A model generated the notes under the pieces. That model was not told the DNA's origin. It was given only the letters and a program-made list of their open reading frames with translations, and did no database searches. Made by a program: the position numbers and the translations under genes. Positions 54,708 through 64,000 of a stretch of 64,000 nucleotides of DNA are shown here, in pieces (the first letter of the stretch is position 1; each line of letters begins with the position of its first letter). Source of the DNA: Peptoniphilus gorbachii (GTDB taxonomy: Bacteria > Bacillota > Clostridia > Tissierellales > Peptoniphilaceae); contig NZ_JAFBDH010000001.1 of assembly GCF_016908115.1 (NCBI RefSeq), positions 1-64,000 on the forward strand. The letters are read 5' to 3'.

Positions 54708-55250
54708 ATGAATCAAATGACAAGTGACAATTTAAGATCAGCATTCGGTGGAGAATCTCAAGCTCGTACTAGATACAATATCTGGGGAGATGTAGCTGAA
54801 AAAGATGGCTTTAAAAATGTAAAGAGACTTTTTGATGCAACTTCTGATGCTGAAAAAATTCACGCAACACTTCACTTTAAGGCTCTTAAAGATGTATCTG
54901 GAGATTTTGCAGTAACTTCAATGGCAGGTTTTGGAATTAATAGTACATCTGATAACCTTGAAGCTGCAAAAAATGGTGAAATATTTGAATCAACTCAAAT
55001 GTATCCATCATTTATCGCAGTTGCAGAAATGCAAGGAGAAAAAGAAGCTGTTAGAGCTATGAAATTTGCTTCAGCTGCAGAAAAAGTTCATGCTGAAAGA
55101 TACCAAGAAGCAAAAGAAGCAGTTGACGCTGGGAAAGATCTTGATGTCGAAAAAATATATGTATGCCCAACTTGCGGATACATTACTTTTGAAGAAGAAG
55201 ATAAATGTCCAATTTGTGGATGCCCAGGAAATAAATTCATGGAATATTAA
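54708..55250 (+). CDS. rbr: Rubrerythrin
   Basis: 180 residues from ATG 54708, preceded by GGGGGT. The four-helix domain carries the di-iron ligands (FGGESQARTRY, SDAEKIHATLHF, AEMQGEKEA, AEKVHAERY) and the C-terminal rubredoxin-like domain has CPTCGY and CPICGCPG for the Fe(Cys)4 site. Peroxide reductase of anaerobes, consistent with an oxygen-sensitive organism. Monocistronic with two terminators. Confidence 0.95.
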   Translation: MNQMTSDNLRSAFGGESQARTRYNIWGDVAEKDGFKNVKRLFDATSDAEKIHATLHFKALKDVSGDFAVTSMAGFGINSTSDNLEAAKNGEIFESTQMYPSFIAVAEMQGEKEAVRAMKFASAAEKVHAERYQEAKEAVDAGKDLDVEKIYVCPTCGYITFEEEDKCPICGCPGNKFMEY

Positions 55251-55261
55251 TTTATCTAAAA

Positions 55262-55294
55262 AAATCTCTCTTTATTAAGTAAAGAGAGATTTTT
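55262..55294 (+). terminator. First terminator after rubrerythrin
   Basis: AAATCTCTCTTTA and TAAAGAGAGATTT arms followed by T. Confidence 0.88.
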
Positions 55295-55303
55295 CATATA
55301 ATG

Positions 55304-55327
55304 AGTCGGTTTTTACCGACTTTTTTG
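55304..55327 (+). terminator. Second terminator after rubrerythrin
   Basis: AGTCGGT and ACCGACT arms with a TTTT loop, then six T, 9 bases after the first hairpin. Confidence 0.86.
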
Positions 55328-55394
55328 TTTTAAAATTAATTATAGTATAATCATTTTAGATTTAAATAAAAATCAAATATAAAGAAACAAATTA

Positions 55395-55423
55395 TTGATA
55401 AATTCAGTTTACTATGTTATACT
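55395..55423 (+). promoter_or_regulatory. rpsB operon promoter
   Basis: TTGATA (55395-55400) and TATACT (55418-55423) with 17 bases between, about 107 bases before rpsB, which leaves room for a leader RNA. Confidence 0.7.
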
Positions 55424-55455
55424 TTTATGCGGTAAGTAATACACACATTTTTTGA

Positions 55456-55489
55456 TATTAAAGGAGTTGCCAATTTGGTCCCTTTAATA
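55456..55489 (+). promoter_or_regulatory. Hairpin in the rpsB leader, possible S2 autoregulatory site
   Basis: TATTAAAGG (55456-55464) pairs with CCTTTAATA (55481-55489), with a smaller CCA/TGG stem inside. No T run follows, so it is not a terminator. Ribosomal protein S2 controls its own mRNA through a leader structure in other bacteria; whether this is equivalent is not shown. Confidence 0.5.
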
Positions 55490-55529
55490 GATGATGAAAA
55501 TGGAGGAAAAAAACACGGAGGTGGCTTAA

Positions 55530-56318
55530 ATGTCAGTAATTTCAATGAAAAACTTATTAGAAGCCGGTGTTCATTTCGGACACCAAACTAGAAGATGGAA
55601 CCCTAAGATGAAGAGATTTATATTTACCGAAAGAAATGGTATTTATATAATCGACCTTCAAAAAACTGTTAAAAAAATTGAAGAAGCTTATGATTTTGTA
55701 AGAGAAATTGCAGCAAATAATGGCGAAATTCTTTTTGTTGGTACTAAAAAACAAGCTCAAGATGCTATTGAAAAAGAAGCAGTAAAATGTGGAATGCCAT
55801 ACATCAATCAAAGATGGTTAGGTGGTCTTTTAACTAACTTCAAAACAATTAACAAGAGAATTGAAAGACTTTACAAACTTTTTGAAATGGAAGAAAATGG
55901 TACTTTTGATGTTCTTCCTAAAAAAGAAGTTGCTCAATTACTTCACGAAAGAGAAAAGCTTGAAAAATTCCTTGGTGGAATTAAAGAAATGAAGGGTATG
56001 CCTAAGGCTTTATTCGTAGTAGACCCTAAAAAAGAAAGAATCGCAGTTAAAGAAGCTCATATTTTAGGAATTCCTGTTATCGGTATAGTTGATACAAATT
56101 GCGATCCTGATGAACTTGATATTCCTATTCCAGGAAATGATGATGCAATTAGAGCAGTAAAACTTATTACTGAAACTATTGCAAATGCAGTTATTGAAGG
56201 AAAACAAGGCAGCCAAATTGAAGATAGCGATAATAACGATTATGATGAATCCGCTCAAGAAGTTTCTGAAGTAGTAATTGAAACTGTTGAGGATGAAAAT
56301 TCAGCTATAGAAGAGTAA
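55530..56318 (+). CDS. rpsB: 30S ribosomal protein S2
   Basis: 262 residues. [27 protein letters not shown] and [13 protein letters not shown] are unmistakable. A 35-residue acidic tail ([26 protein letters not shown]) extends beyond the core. First gene of the rpsB-tsf-pyrH-frr run. GGAGG ribosome binding site. Confidence 0.97.
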   Translation: MSVISMKNLLEAGVHFGHQTRRWNPKMKRFIFTERNGIYIIDLQKTVKKIEEAYDFVREIAANNGEILFVGTKKQAQDAIEKEAVKCGMPYINQRWLGGLLTNFKTINKRIERLYKLFEMEENGTFDVLPKKEVAQLLHEREKLEKFLGGIKEMKGMPKALFVVDPKKERIAVKEAHILGIPVIGIVDTNCDPDELDIPIPGNDDAIRAVKLITETIANAVIEGKQGSQIEDSDNNDYDESAQEVSEVVIETVEDENSAIEE

Positions 56319-56327
56319 AGATATTTC

Positions 56328-56365
56328 GAGAGTTCTAAAGTAATCCTTTAAAACTCTCTTTTTTT
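56328..56365 (+). terminator. Terminator/attenuator between rpsB and tsf
   Basis: GAGAGTT and AACTCTC arms with a further CTAAAG/CTTTAA-like inner stem, then seven T. Partial read-through would keep S2 in excess of the downstream proteins. Confidence 0.78.
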
Positions 56366-56390
56366 AAAAATAAATAAGGAGTGAATTAAA

Positions 56391-57035
56391 ATGGCAATTA
56401 CAGCAGCATTAGTTAAAGAATTAAGAGAAAAATCTGGAGCAGGTATGATGGACTGCAAAAAGGCTTTAACAGAAACAAATGGTGATATGGATAAGGCAAT
56501 AGATTTTCTAAGGGAAAAGGGTCTTGCATCTGTAGCAAAGAAATCTTCAAGAATTGCATCTGAAGGTTTAGTTGATTCTTACATTCACGGTGGAAGAATT
56601 GGTGTTCTTGTTGAAGTTAACTCTGAAACAGATTTTGTTGCAAAAAATGAAGAATTTAAATCTTTTGTAAGAGATATTGCAATGCAAGTTGCAGCAGTTG
56701 CTCCAAAATATGTAAGCCGTGAAGAAGTTCCAGCTGAAGAAGTAGAACATGAAAGAAAAGTTCTTACTGAACAAGCTAGAGGTGAAAATAAGCCAGAACA
56801 CATTATTGAAAAAATGGTTGAAGGTAGACTTGAAAAATTCTATGAAGAAATTTGTCTACTTGATCAAAATTTTATTAAAGATCCAGATAAAAAAATTCAA
56901 GATATTTTAAATGATTTAATTGCAAAAATTGGTGAAAATATTAAAATCAGAAGATTTGTTAGATTTGAAGTTGGCGAAGGTCTTGAAAAGAGAGAAGAAG
57001 ACTTTGCTGAAGAAGTAGCTAAACAAATAGGTTAA
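56391..57035 (+). CDS. tsf: Elongation factor Ts
   Basis: 214 residues. The UBA-like N-terminus [23 protein letters not shown], the EF-Tu-contacting [10 protein letters not shown] and a single core repeat are present. The short form lacks the second half of the E. coli core, as in Thermus and several Firmicutes. AAGGAG ribosome binding site. Confidence 0.95.
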   Translation: MAITAALVKELREKSGAGMMDCKKALTETNGDMDKAIDFLREKGLASVAKKSSRIASEGLVDSYIHGGRIGVLVEVNSETDFVAKNEEFKSFVRDIAMQVAAVAPKYVSREEVPAEEVEHERKVLTEQARGENKPEHIIEKMVEGRLEKFYEEICLLDQNFIKDPDKKIQDILNDLIAKIGENIKIRRFVRFEVGEGLEKREEDFAEEVAKQIG

Positions 57036-57051
57036 CAAATTGGAGGAGTAA

Positions 57052-57756
57052 ATGCCAAAATATAAGAGAATTGTTTTAAAACTCAGCGGAGAAGCCTTAG
57101 CAGGTTCAAATTCTGTGGGTATTGATATTAATTATGTCAATTTAATTGCGAAGCAAGTAAAGAAAATTTATGAATTAGGTGTTGAGACTGGTATTGTTGT
57201 TGGTGGCGGAAACTTTTGGAGAGGACGTGACGAAAACAATATTGATCGTGCTACATCTGATTATATGGGTATGTTAGGTACTGTGATGAACGCTTTGGCA
57301 TTGCAGGACTCTTTAGAAAAATTAGGCGTTATTACTCGTGTACAAACTGCTATTGATATGAAGCAAGTAGCGGAACCTTATATTAGAAGACGTGCTATTA
57401 GGCATTTAGAAAAGGGACGCGTTGTTATATTTTCAGCTGGTGTTGGAAATCCTTATTTCTCAACTGATACTGCTGCTGCACTTAGGGCTGCAGAAATAGA
57501 TGCTGATGTTATTTTACTTGCAAAAAAAGGCACTGATGGAATTTATGATTCTGATCCAAATATAAATTCAGATGCTAAAAAATATGACAATCTAAGTTAT
57601 AGAGAAATCTTAAATAAAAATTTAAAAATAATGGATGGTACAGCAACTACATTATGCATGGATAACAATATTCCTTTAAGAGTATTTGGAATAGATGAAG
57701 AAGATGCAATGTATAAGGTTGTCTGTGGCGAAGATATTGGTACAATTGTAAAATAG
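57052..57756 (+). CDS. pyrH: Uridylate kinase
   Basis: 234 residues of the amino-acid-kinase fold. [25 protein letters not shown], the UMP-binding [15 protein letters not shown] and [18 protein letters not shown] are conserved. Makes UDP from UMP. TTGGAGG precedes the start. Confidence 0.96.
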   Translation: MPKYKRIVLKLSGEALAGSNSVGIDINYVNLIAKQVKKIYELGVETGIVVGGGNFWRGRDENNIDRATSDYMGMLGTVMNALALQDSLEKLGVITRVQTAIDMKQVAEPYIRRRAIRHLEKGRVVIFSAGVGNPYFSTDTAAALRAAEIDADVILLAKKGTDGIYDSDPNINSDAKKYDNLSYREILNKNLKIMDGTATTLCMDNNIPLRVFGIDEEDAMYKVVCGEDIGTIVK

Positions 57757-57765
57757 GAGGATATT

Positions 57766-58323
57766 ATGATATCTGATCTAAAAAATAACACTGAGTCTAG
57801 AATGAAAAAAACTGTAGAATCACTTACTGAATCATTACAGGCTATAAGAGCAGGACGTGCTAATACTACTTTACTTGATAAGATTCATGTTGATTATTAT
57901 GGACAAAAAACTCCAGTTAATCAGGTTGCTAGTCTTTCTGCTCCAGAGCCAAGGCTTTTAACAATTCAACCTTGGGATGCAAATTTAATTCCTGAGATTG
58001 AAAAAGCAATCTTAAAATCTGATTTAGGAATAACTCCTTCAAACGATGGAAAGATTATTAGGCTTGTTATTCCTCAACTTACAGAAGAACGCAGAAGAGA
58101 TCTTACAAAACTAGTAGGCAAATATGCTGAAGAAGCAAAAGTTTCTATTAGAAATGTAAGAAGAGACGCTATGGAAGAGATTAAGAAAGCTGAAAAATCT
58201 AAAGAGATTTCTGAAGATGACAAATCAACTTATGAAGAAGATATTCAAAAATTAACAGACAAGTTTATTAAAGAAGTCGACAAAGTAGCAGAAAACAAAG
58301 AAAAAGAACTTATGGAAATTTAA
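57766..58323 (+). CDS. frr: Ribosome recycling factor
   Basis: 185 residues with the two-domain RRF pattern: [23 protein letters not shown], then [29 protein letters not shown], and the C-terminal coiled helix. Splits ribosomes after termination with EF-G. AGGAGG ribosome binding site 9 bases after pyrH. Confidence 0.96.
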   Translation: MISDLKNNTESRMKKTVESLTESLQAIRAGRANTTLLDKIHVDYYGQKTPVNQVASLSAPEPRLLTIQPWDANLIPEIEKAILKSDLGITPSNDGKIIRLVIPQLTEERRRDLTKLVGKYAEEAKVSIRNVRRDAMEEIKKAEKSKEISEDDKSTYEEDIQKLTDKFIKEVDKVAENKEKELMEI

Positions 58324-58329
58324 TTTTTG

Positions 58330-58358
58330 GCCTTAGATTATTCTAAGGCTCTTTTTTT
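58330..58358 (+). terminator. Terminator/attenuator between frr and uppS
   Basis: GCCTTAGA and TCTAAGGC arms with a 4-base loop, then TCTTTTTTT, directly before the uppS ribosome binding site. Confidence 0.86.
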
Positions 58359-58368
58359 AAGGAGTTTT

Positions 58369-59094
58369 ATGAATTATTATAACGAATTGGATTTAGAAAA
58401 TATCCCAAATCATGTTGGGATAATAATGGATGGAAATGGAAGATGGGCAAAAAATAGAAATATGCCAAGAACCTTTGGGCACAAGGAAGGTACTAAAAGG
58501 GTTATTGAAATTGTTGAAGCTGCCTATAAAATTAACATTAAATCTTTGACTCTTTATGCTTTTTCTACAGAAAATTGGAAAAGACCAGAAGAAGAAATTT
58601 CAAAGCTTATGGATTTATTAGCCTTTTACATAAAAAGCCAATTGGAAAAAATCAAAAAAAATAATGTGAGAATTAAAGTTCTAGGAGATTATAGTATCTT
58701 TCCTGATAAAATTGTGAAACTAATTGATGATGCGTTGCAGGAAACAAAATCAAATGATAAAATGATATTAAATATTGGGCTAAATTATGGCGGTCAAAGT
58801 GAAATTGTTAGAGCTACTAAAAATATATGTAAAGATGTAATTGATGGAAAAATTGACATAAATGATATTGATACAGAAAGCTATAAAGAATATTTATACA
58901 CTAAAGGTCAAGATGATCTTGATTTATTAATTAGACCAAGTGGAGAACTTAGAGTTTCTAATTTTTTACTTTATCAATTAGCCTATAGCGAATTTTATTT
59001 TTCAAATATTTTGTGGCCTGATTTTCATGAAAATGAATTTTACAAGGCTATATATGATTTTCAAAGACGCAATAGAAGGTATGGAGGACTTTAA
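58369..59094 (+). CDS. uppS: Undecaprenyl diphosphate synthase
   Basis: 241 residues from ATG 58369 (AAGGAG upstream; an earlier in-frame TTG lies in the terminator). HVGIIMDGNGRWAKNRN contains the catalytic Asp, and the RPSGELRVSNFLLYQLAYSEF region the isopentenyl-diphosphate site (usually RTSGE, here RPSGE). Makes the C55 lipid carrier for wall synthesis. Followed by cdsA. Confidence 0.95.
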   Translation: MNYYNELDLENIPNHVGIIMDGNGRWAKNRNMPRTFGHKEGTKRVIEIVEAAYKINIKSLTLYAFSTENWKRPEEEISKLMDLLAFYIKSQLEKIKKNNVRIKVLGDYSIFPDKIVKLIDDALQETKSNDKMILNIGLNYGGQSEIVRATKNICKDVIDGKIDINDIDTESYKEYLYTKGQDDLDLLIRPSGELRVSNFLLYQLAYSEFYFSNILWPDFHENEFYKAIYDFQRRNRRYGGL

Positions 59095-59096
59095 TT

Positions 59097-59879
59097 TTGA
59101 CAGATTTACAAAAGAGAGTTACCACTGGAATAGTTGGTATTTTTTTAATAATTTTAATTTTTTATTTGGGACTAAATGCAATTAAAATTTCAATTTTTAT
59201 TTTAACTCTTGAGGCTGTAAGAGAAATGTACAATGCCCTTTATAATAAGGGAATAAAATTATTTTTGCCAGTTTTATTTTTTGGTGCAATAATAACTTTT
59301 TTATGTACTTTTTTTGATAAAAATTTAATTTACTCTTTTGTTTTATTTTTTGTTGTTAATTCATGCCTTTTTGTACACTTAGATGAATATAACTTAAATA
59401 ATTATGCTTGCACGACTTTTACTTATTTCTATGTTATTTTTTTACTTAATTTGCTAGGCAGTATTGATGATATATATCTAATTATTGCTTCTTTTATTAT
59501 TTCTTTTTCAACTGATACTTTTGCTTATTTTGTGGGTTCTACCTTTGGAAAACATAAATTAATTGAAAGGGTAAGTCCAAATAAATCTGTTGAAGGTGCA
59601 ATAGGTGGAACATTTTTTGCTCTAATTATTACGACTATTTATTTTGTAATGCTCAATAGATATAATCCAATATACAACATTAATGGACTTGTTATATTAA
59701 TTATATTTTTATCATCAGTATCTGGTCAATTTGGAGATTTATTTGCATCTAAGATAAAAAGGTATACTGAAATAAAGGATTACGCACAAATTCTTCCAGG
59801 ACATGGTGGAATATTAGATAGATTTGATAGTTTGATTTTTATTAGTCCCTTTATTTACATTTTATATAATCTTATTTAA
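59097..59879 (+). CDS. cdsA: Phosphatidate cytidylyltransferase
   Basis: 260 residues, eight hydrophobic helices, TTG start about 10 bases after GGAGG. The CdsA signature is in place: SFSTDTFAYFVGSTFGKHKLIERVSPNKSVEG, then SGQFGDLFASKIKRY, IKDYAQILPGHGGILDRFDSL. Makes CDP-diacylglycerol. The gene normally found next in this operon, dxr, is absent; rseP follows at once. Confidence 0.93.
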   Translation: MTDLQKRVTTGIVGIFLIILIFYLGLNAIKISIFILTLEAVREMYNALYNKGIKLFLPVLFFGAIITFLCTFFDKNLIYSFVLFFVVNSCLFVHLDEYNLNNYACTTFTYFYVIFLLNLLGSIDDIYLIIASFIISFSTDTFAYFVGSTFGKHKLIERVSPNKSVEGAIGGTFFALIITTIYFVMLNRYNPIYNINGLVILIIFLSSVSGQFGDLFASKIKRYTEIKDYAQILPGHGGILDRFDSLIFISPFIYILYNLI

Positions 59880-59888
59880 GGAGGATAA

Positions 59889-60899
59889 ATGATTACTTTA
59901 ATAAGTTCTCTTGTAATTTTTCTATTAGTTGTAATGCTTCATGAATTTGGACATTTTACTGTAGCAAAATTGTCAGGGATAAAAGTAAATGAATTTTCTA
60001 TAGGTATGGGTCCAAAACTTTTTCAAAAGAAAAAAGGAGAAACCTCTTATAGTTTAAGAGCCCTTCCTATTGGTGGTTATGTTGCCATGGAAGGAGAAGA
60101 AGAAAATTCTCATGATCCTAGGTCTTTTAATAATGCTACCATTTTAAAGAGAATGGCAGTTGTTATTGCTGGTGCTTTTATGAATTTCATATTAGCATTT
60201 TTTGCTTTTACAATAATTTTTTCTATAATTGGCTATGGTTCAAATGAAATTGACAAGGTAATTAAGGATTCTCCAGCAGAAATCTCAGGTTTAAAATCAG
60301 GCGATATAATAATAGAAATAGATAAAGTAAAAACCAAAGATATTTATGAAATTAATTCTCTTATTAAAAATAGAGAGGGTAAAGAAATTAATTTGAAAAT
60401 AAATAGAGATGGCAAAAATTTAGACTTTAATTTAAAACCAAAGTATTCAGATGAAAATAAAATGTATTTAATTGGCATTACATCTAAATTAAAGCATTCT
60501 CTTTTTAAATCATTTCAACTTGGTGCAAAAAGGACTCTTGACATTTCTATTATGATTTTAAAAAGTTTAAAAATGATTGTTGATGGTTCTTTTAAAATGG
60601 AATATCTTTCAGGACCAGTTGGAGTTGTACAAATGATTGGTTCTGAATCTTCAAAGGGCTTTCTAAACTTTCTTCAAATTTTAGCCTTAATTTCTGTTAA
60701 CCTAGGAGTATTTAATCTACTTCCAATTCCAGCTCTAGATGGAGGAAAATTTTTATTCTTGTTAATTGAAGCTGTAAAAGGAAATCCTATTAATCCAAAA
60801 ATTGAACAAAAATTAACTATAATTGGGATGAGTATTTTACTAAGTTTAATGATTTATGTAACTATATTTAATGACATTGGAAGGTTGTTTAGTAAATGA
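59889..60899 (+). CDS. rseP: RseP-type site-2 membrane protease
   Basis: 336 residues. The zinc site is HEFGH (residues 18-22) in the first membrane helix, with the second metal motif in LLPIPALDGGKF. One PDZ domain (about 115-190: SPAEISGLKSGDIIIEIDK) lies between. It cleaves membrane-spanning anti-sigma factors or signal peptides. AAGGAGG ribosome binding site; ATGA overlap with ispG. Confidence 0.94.
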   Translation: MITLISSLVIFLLVVMLHEFGHFTVAKLSGIKVNEFSIGMGPKLFQKKKGETSYSLRALPIGGYVAMEGEEENSHDPRSFNNATILKRMAVVIAGAFMNFILAFFAFTIIFSIIGYGSNEIDKVIKDSPAEISGLKSGDIIIEIDKVKTKDIYEINSLIKNREGKEINLKINRDGKNLDFNLKPKYSDENKMYLIGITSKLKHSLFKSFQLGAKRTLDISIMILKSLKMIVDGSFKMEYLSGPVGVVQMIGSESSKGFLNFLQILALISVNLGVFNLLPIPALDGGKFLFLLIEAVKGNPINPKIEQKLTIIGMSILLSLMIYVTIFNDIGRLFSK

Positions 60900-61951
60900 T
60901 AAATAGAAAAGAAACGAAAAAAATTTATGTTGGTAGTGTGCCTGTTGGAGGAGATTCTTTTATTTCTATCCAATCAATGACTAACACAAATACAAAGGAT
61001 ATAAAATCTACTGTTTCTCAAATAAAAAAATTAGAGAAGGCAGGTTGCGATATTATAAGAATGGCAGTAAATGATTTAGAAGATGCAGCTGCACTTAAAG
61101 AGATAAAAAAAGAAATCAAAATTCCAATTATATCTGATATTCAATTTGATTATAAATTAGCTCTTGCTGCTGCTGAAAATGAAAGTGATGCCATAAGATT
61201 AAATCCTGGAAATATTGGTGAATCTTGGAAAATAAAAGAAGTTACAGAAGCTTGTAAGTTTTATAATATTCCCATAAGAGTTGGTGTAAATTCAGGTTCA
61301 ATAAAAGAAGAATTTTTAGATAAATTTAAAGGTGTCAATGCTTTTTCAATATGTTTTAGTGCCATGGAAGAAGTAGAAATTCTTGAAAAAAATAACTTTT
61401 TTGATATTGCAGTTTCTTTAAAAGCCTCCAACGTAAATTTGACTATAGAAAGCTATAGAAAATTTTCTGAAATGTCAAATTATCCACTACATCTTGGTGT
61501 AACGGAAGCAGGAACTCCAAAAAAGGGAATTATTAAATCGGCAATTGGAATAGGAACACTATTAGCTGAAGGAATAGGAGATACAATAAGAGTTTCTTTA
61601 ACATCAGATCCAATTGATGAAGTTATTGCTGGAAAAGATATTCTAAAGGCTCTATACCTAAGAAGAAAGGGAATAGATTTAATTTCTTGCCCTACTTGTG
61701 CTAGAACAAAAGTTGATTTAATTGAAATTGTTAAAACAGTTGAAGACAGATTATATGAAATGAATAAGAATCTAAAAGTAGCCATAATGGGCTGTGCAGT
61801 AAATGGACCAGGTGAAGCCAGAGAAGCAGATATTGGCATAGCTTGTGGTAATGGTAACGGACTTATTTTTAAGAAAGGCGAAATTATAAAAAAAGTACCA
61901 GAAAATGAGCTTTTAAATGAACTTTTAAAAGAAATAGAAAAAATCGGGTGA
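60896..61951 (+). CDS. ispG: 4-hydroxy-3-methylbut-2-enyl diphosphate synthase
   Basis: 351 residues. TIM-barrel part with SIQSMTNTNTKD and MAVNDLEDA; the iron-sulfur domain has SCPTCARTKVDL and IMGCAVNGPGEAREADIG. Reduces MEcPP in the MEP pathway. Together with ispD and ispF in the window it shows that the organism makes isoprenoids by this route. Five bases separate it from polC. Confidence 0.95.
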   Translation: MINRKETKKIYVGSVPVGGDSFISIQSMTNTNTKDIKSTVSQIKKLEKAGCDIIRMAVNDLEDAAALKEIKKEIKIPIISDIQFDYKLALAAAENESDAIRLNPGNIGESWKIKEVTEACKFYNIPIRVGVNSGSIKEEFLDKFKGVNAFSICFSAMEEVEILEKNNFFDIAVSLKASNVNLTIESYRKFSEMSNYPLHLGVTEAGTPKKGIIKSAIGIGTLLAEGIGDTIRVSLTSDPIDEVIAGKDILKALYLRRKGIDLISCPTCARTKVDLIEIVKTVEDRLYEMNKNLKVAIMGCAVNGPGEAREADIGIACGNGNGLIFKKGEIIKKVPENELLNELLKEIEKIG

Positions 61952-61955
61952 AGCT

Positions 61956-64000
61956 TTGATTTTATTAAAAGATATTTTAAAAAAATTAAATATTACTTCT
62001 TTAGATATTTCAGATGATATTTGTATTGACTCCATTAAAAGAAATAAAAATAATAGAGAAGTTTTTTTTGTAATATTATCTGAAAAAGATCTTGAAGAAA
62101 TTTTAAAGAAAAAAATAAAAGAGATTTTTTCAAAAAATTTAAAAGAATACAAAATTTACATTGATTTTAAATCATCTTCTCTTTATAAAAGTGAAGATGA
62201 TTTGATTTGTGCAGAAATTTTAAAATATAATCCATCATCAAAAATTTGGATAGAAGATATTGAAATAAAAAAAGATAAAAATTTAATTGACATTAAACTT
62301 CCAACTGAAGAGGCTTATTACACTCTTACAAAAAATGGATTTGGAAAGTATTTAGAAAATGAGCTTAAAATTTTTGATTTCTATAAAATTAAATTTAACT
62401 TTGTAAAAGAATTAGTTGAAGAGGAAAATATAGAAACTTTTATATCTCAAATTGACGAAGCAGAGGAAGTTATCTCTTCAAAACATGAATTAGAATTAAA
62501 GACAAAAGTTGAAAATAAGGTAAAGGAAAATAAATCTAAAAAAATAAATAGCTATGGAAAAAAAGATATTGATAATGTTCAAAGGCTTATTGATGTAAAT
62601 GTTAATTCTCAAAAAGTCACTGTAGAAGTGGATATATTTAATGTTGAGTCTCGTGAATTAAAAACAGGGAATTTCTTAGTTGCGATGTCTGTCACAGATT
62701 ATACATCTTCAACTCTTGCAAAAATATTTCTAAAGCCAGAAAAAGTTGAAGAATTTTTAGATAATTTTAAAAAGGGAGATCATGTTTTAATTACTGGAAA
62801 TGTAAATTATGATAACTTTTCAAGATGTGACACTATTATGATAAGATACATTGAAAAAAGAGATAAAATTATTAGAATGGATTTTTCAAACGAAAAGAGA
62901 GTTGAATTTAGAATACACTCAAAAATGTGCCAAATGTCTGGAGTAACTTCCTTTACTGATTTTGCAAAAAGAGCAAAGTTATGGGGTCATGATGCACTTG
63001 CTATATCTGATACTAATGATGTTCAGGGCTTTCCTGAAGCTATGGAGGCAGGAGAAACAACTGGACTAAAGATTTTATATGGCACTGACATAAATTTTGT
63101 AGATGATAGTGAAAAAATAGTAACAAATTATGATTCAAATAAAAATTATGATACCTATGTAGTCTTCGATATTGAAACTACTGGTCTATCTTCAAGAAAT
63201 GATAAAATTACAGAAATTGGCGCCGTAAAAATTGTTGATGGGACAATTGTAGATAGATTTTCACAACTTATTAATCCTGAAAAAGAAATTCCACAAGTTG
63301 TAGTTGAGCTTACTGGTATTAGCAATGCTAAGGTAGAAAATGAACCAACTATAGAAGAAGTAATTCCAAAGTTTTACGATTTTTCAAGGGATTCTGTTTT
63401 AGTAGCTCACAATGCAAAATTTGATATTTCCTTTATAAGAAGAGAATATGCTAATAATAATTTAGAATTTAGTCACCCAATTTTAGATACACTAGTTTTG
63501 GCAAGAGCTATTATGACTGATATGAAGAGATTTAATTTGGGAACTCTATGTAAAAATCTAGGTGTTTCTCTTGTCGGTGCACATAGGGCAGTAAATGATG
63601 CTGAAGCTACAGCAGCTATGTTTATTAAATTAATCGAAAGATTCAAGAGAGAAAAAGAATTTAATTTTGATAACTTAAATAAAGAAATAATGAACATAGA
63701 TTCTAAACGTTTATTCGAAAACTCCTTGCTAGTATTAGTAAGAAATGAAGTAGGGCTAAAAAATCTCTACAAATTAATTTCAGATTCCCACATGAAATAT
63801 TATAATTTTAATCCAAAAGTCCCAAGAACTTTATTGGATAAGTATAGAGAAGGAATTTTAGTAGGATCTGGAAATGCTAGTTCTCCTCTTTTTGATGCAG
63901 TTTATAGAATGTGTCCAGATGATGAACTTTTAGAAATTGCAAAGTATTATGACTTTTTGGAAATTCAACCTGCAAGCGACAATGTAATGGCAATAGAAGA
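61956..64000 (+). CDS. polC: DNA polymerase III PolC, N-terminal part (runs off the window)
   Basis: Open from a TTG at 61956 (GGGTGA upstream, 4 bases after the ispG stop) to the window end: 681 residues of about 1400. In order: N-terminal domains (1-215), OB-fold (about 220-315: VEVDIFNVESRELKTGNFLVAM), first PHP half (about 316-395), then the inserted DEDD proofreading exonuclease (FDIETTGLSS about 404, HNAKFDISFIRR, HRAVNDAEATAAM) and the start of the second PHP half. Main replicase of low-GC Gram-positives. The PHP metal residues look degenerate: EFRIHSK for the usual ELHLHT and SDTND for TDHAV. Confidence 0.93.
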   Translation, partial: MILLKDILKKLNITSLDISDDICIDSIKRNKNNREVFFVILSEKDLEEILKKKIKEIFSKNLKEYKIYIDFKSSSLYKSEDDLICAEILKYNPSSKIWIEDIEIKKDKNLIDIKLPTEEAYYTLTKNGFGKYLENELKIFDFYKIKFNFVKELVEEENIETFISQIDEAEEVISSKHELELKTKVENKVKENKSKKINSYGKKDIDNVQRLIDVNVNSQKVTVEVDIFNVESRELKTGNFLVAMSVTDYTSSTLAKIFLKPEKVEEFLDNFKKGDHVLITGNVNYDNFSRCDTIMIRYIEKRDKIIRMDFSNEKRVEFRIHSKMCQMSGVTSFTDFAKRAKLWGHDALAISDTNDVQGFPEAMEAGETTGLKILYGTDINFVDDSEKIVTNYDSNKNYDTYVVFDIETTGLSSRNDKITEIGAVKIVDGTIVDRFSQLINPEKEIPQVVVELTGISNAKVENEPTIEEVIPKFYDFSRDSVLVAHNAKFDISFIRREYANNNLEFSHPILDTLVLARAIMTDMKRFNLGTLCKNLGVSLVGAHRAVNDAEATAAMFIKLIERFKREKEFNFDNLNKEIMNIDSKRLFENSLLVLVRNEVGLKNLYKLISDSHMKYYNFNPKVPRTLLDKYREGILVGSGNASSPLFDAVYRMCPDDELLEIAKYYDFLEIQPASDNVMAIE

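Overview
The window looks like a chromosome segment of a low-GC, anaerobic, Gram-positive bacterium, most likely a Gram-positive anaerobic coccus of the Tissierellia (Peptoniphilaceae: Peptoniphilus, Anaerococcus, Finegoldia or a relative). The grounds are the AT-rich sequence and codon use, strong AAGGAGG-type ribosome binding sites, PolC replicase, rubrerythrin, QueH, a T-box leader, and a secreted protein combining Ig-like and copper-amine-oxidase-N-like domains. The genus cannot be fixed from sequence reading alone.

Bases 1 to about 17400 are an accessory region. It opens with the 3' end of a large serine recombinase. A copper module follows on the minus strand (copY-copB, with TACAnnTGTA-type operators), then a decayed IS256-family transposase, a 42-codon LDCC-motif protein, and a complete arsenic operon (arsR, acr3, arsP, a Cys-rich thioredoxin-like protein, arsC). 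After that come small genes separated by decayed coding scraps: a GNAT acetyltransferase, a frameshifted unknown, a SIMPL protein, an AlkD-like glycosylase and small membrane proteins. A compact cluster then pairs two SAM methyltransferases with an ATC-hydrolase-like protein and an ICMT-like membrane methyltransferase. Short scars resembling the recombinase 3' end recur through this region and suggest repeated insertion and loss of mobile DNA.

Bases 17400 to 35500 hold ordinary single genes and small modules: a K+ channel with RCK domains, a TetR regulator followed by oleate hydratase, an AAC(6')-like pseudogene, a YkvI-type transporter, a HerA-like (DUF853) ATPase, an SMC-like AAA ATPase, a CPBP protease-like membrane protein and a secreted multidomain protein. 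metY sits behind a T-box leader whose specifier and bulge both fit tRNA-Met. A lantibiotic-type ABC exporter (one ATPase, two permeases) is divergent from a two-component system.

Bases 35500 to 64000 are densely packed core genes, many overlapping by 4 bases (ATGA): yebC-deoC-lgt, then queH-capA-trmN-rsmI-nurA-herA; recX with a GIY-YIG gene on the minus strand; an FHA/FtsW-RodA/PBP cell-wall trio running into ispD-ispF; fsa-glpX-rho; rpmE-prmC-prfA; rubrerythrin; and rpsB-tsf-pyrH-frr-uppS-cdsA-rseP-ispG-polC. polC leaves the window. In it the PHP domain has lost several residues normally used to bind metal. No rRNA, tRNA or CRISPR array was seen.
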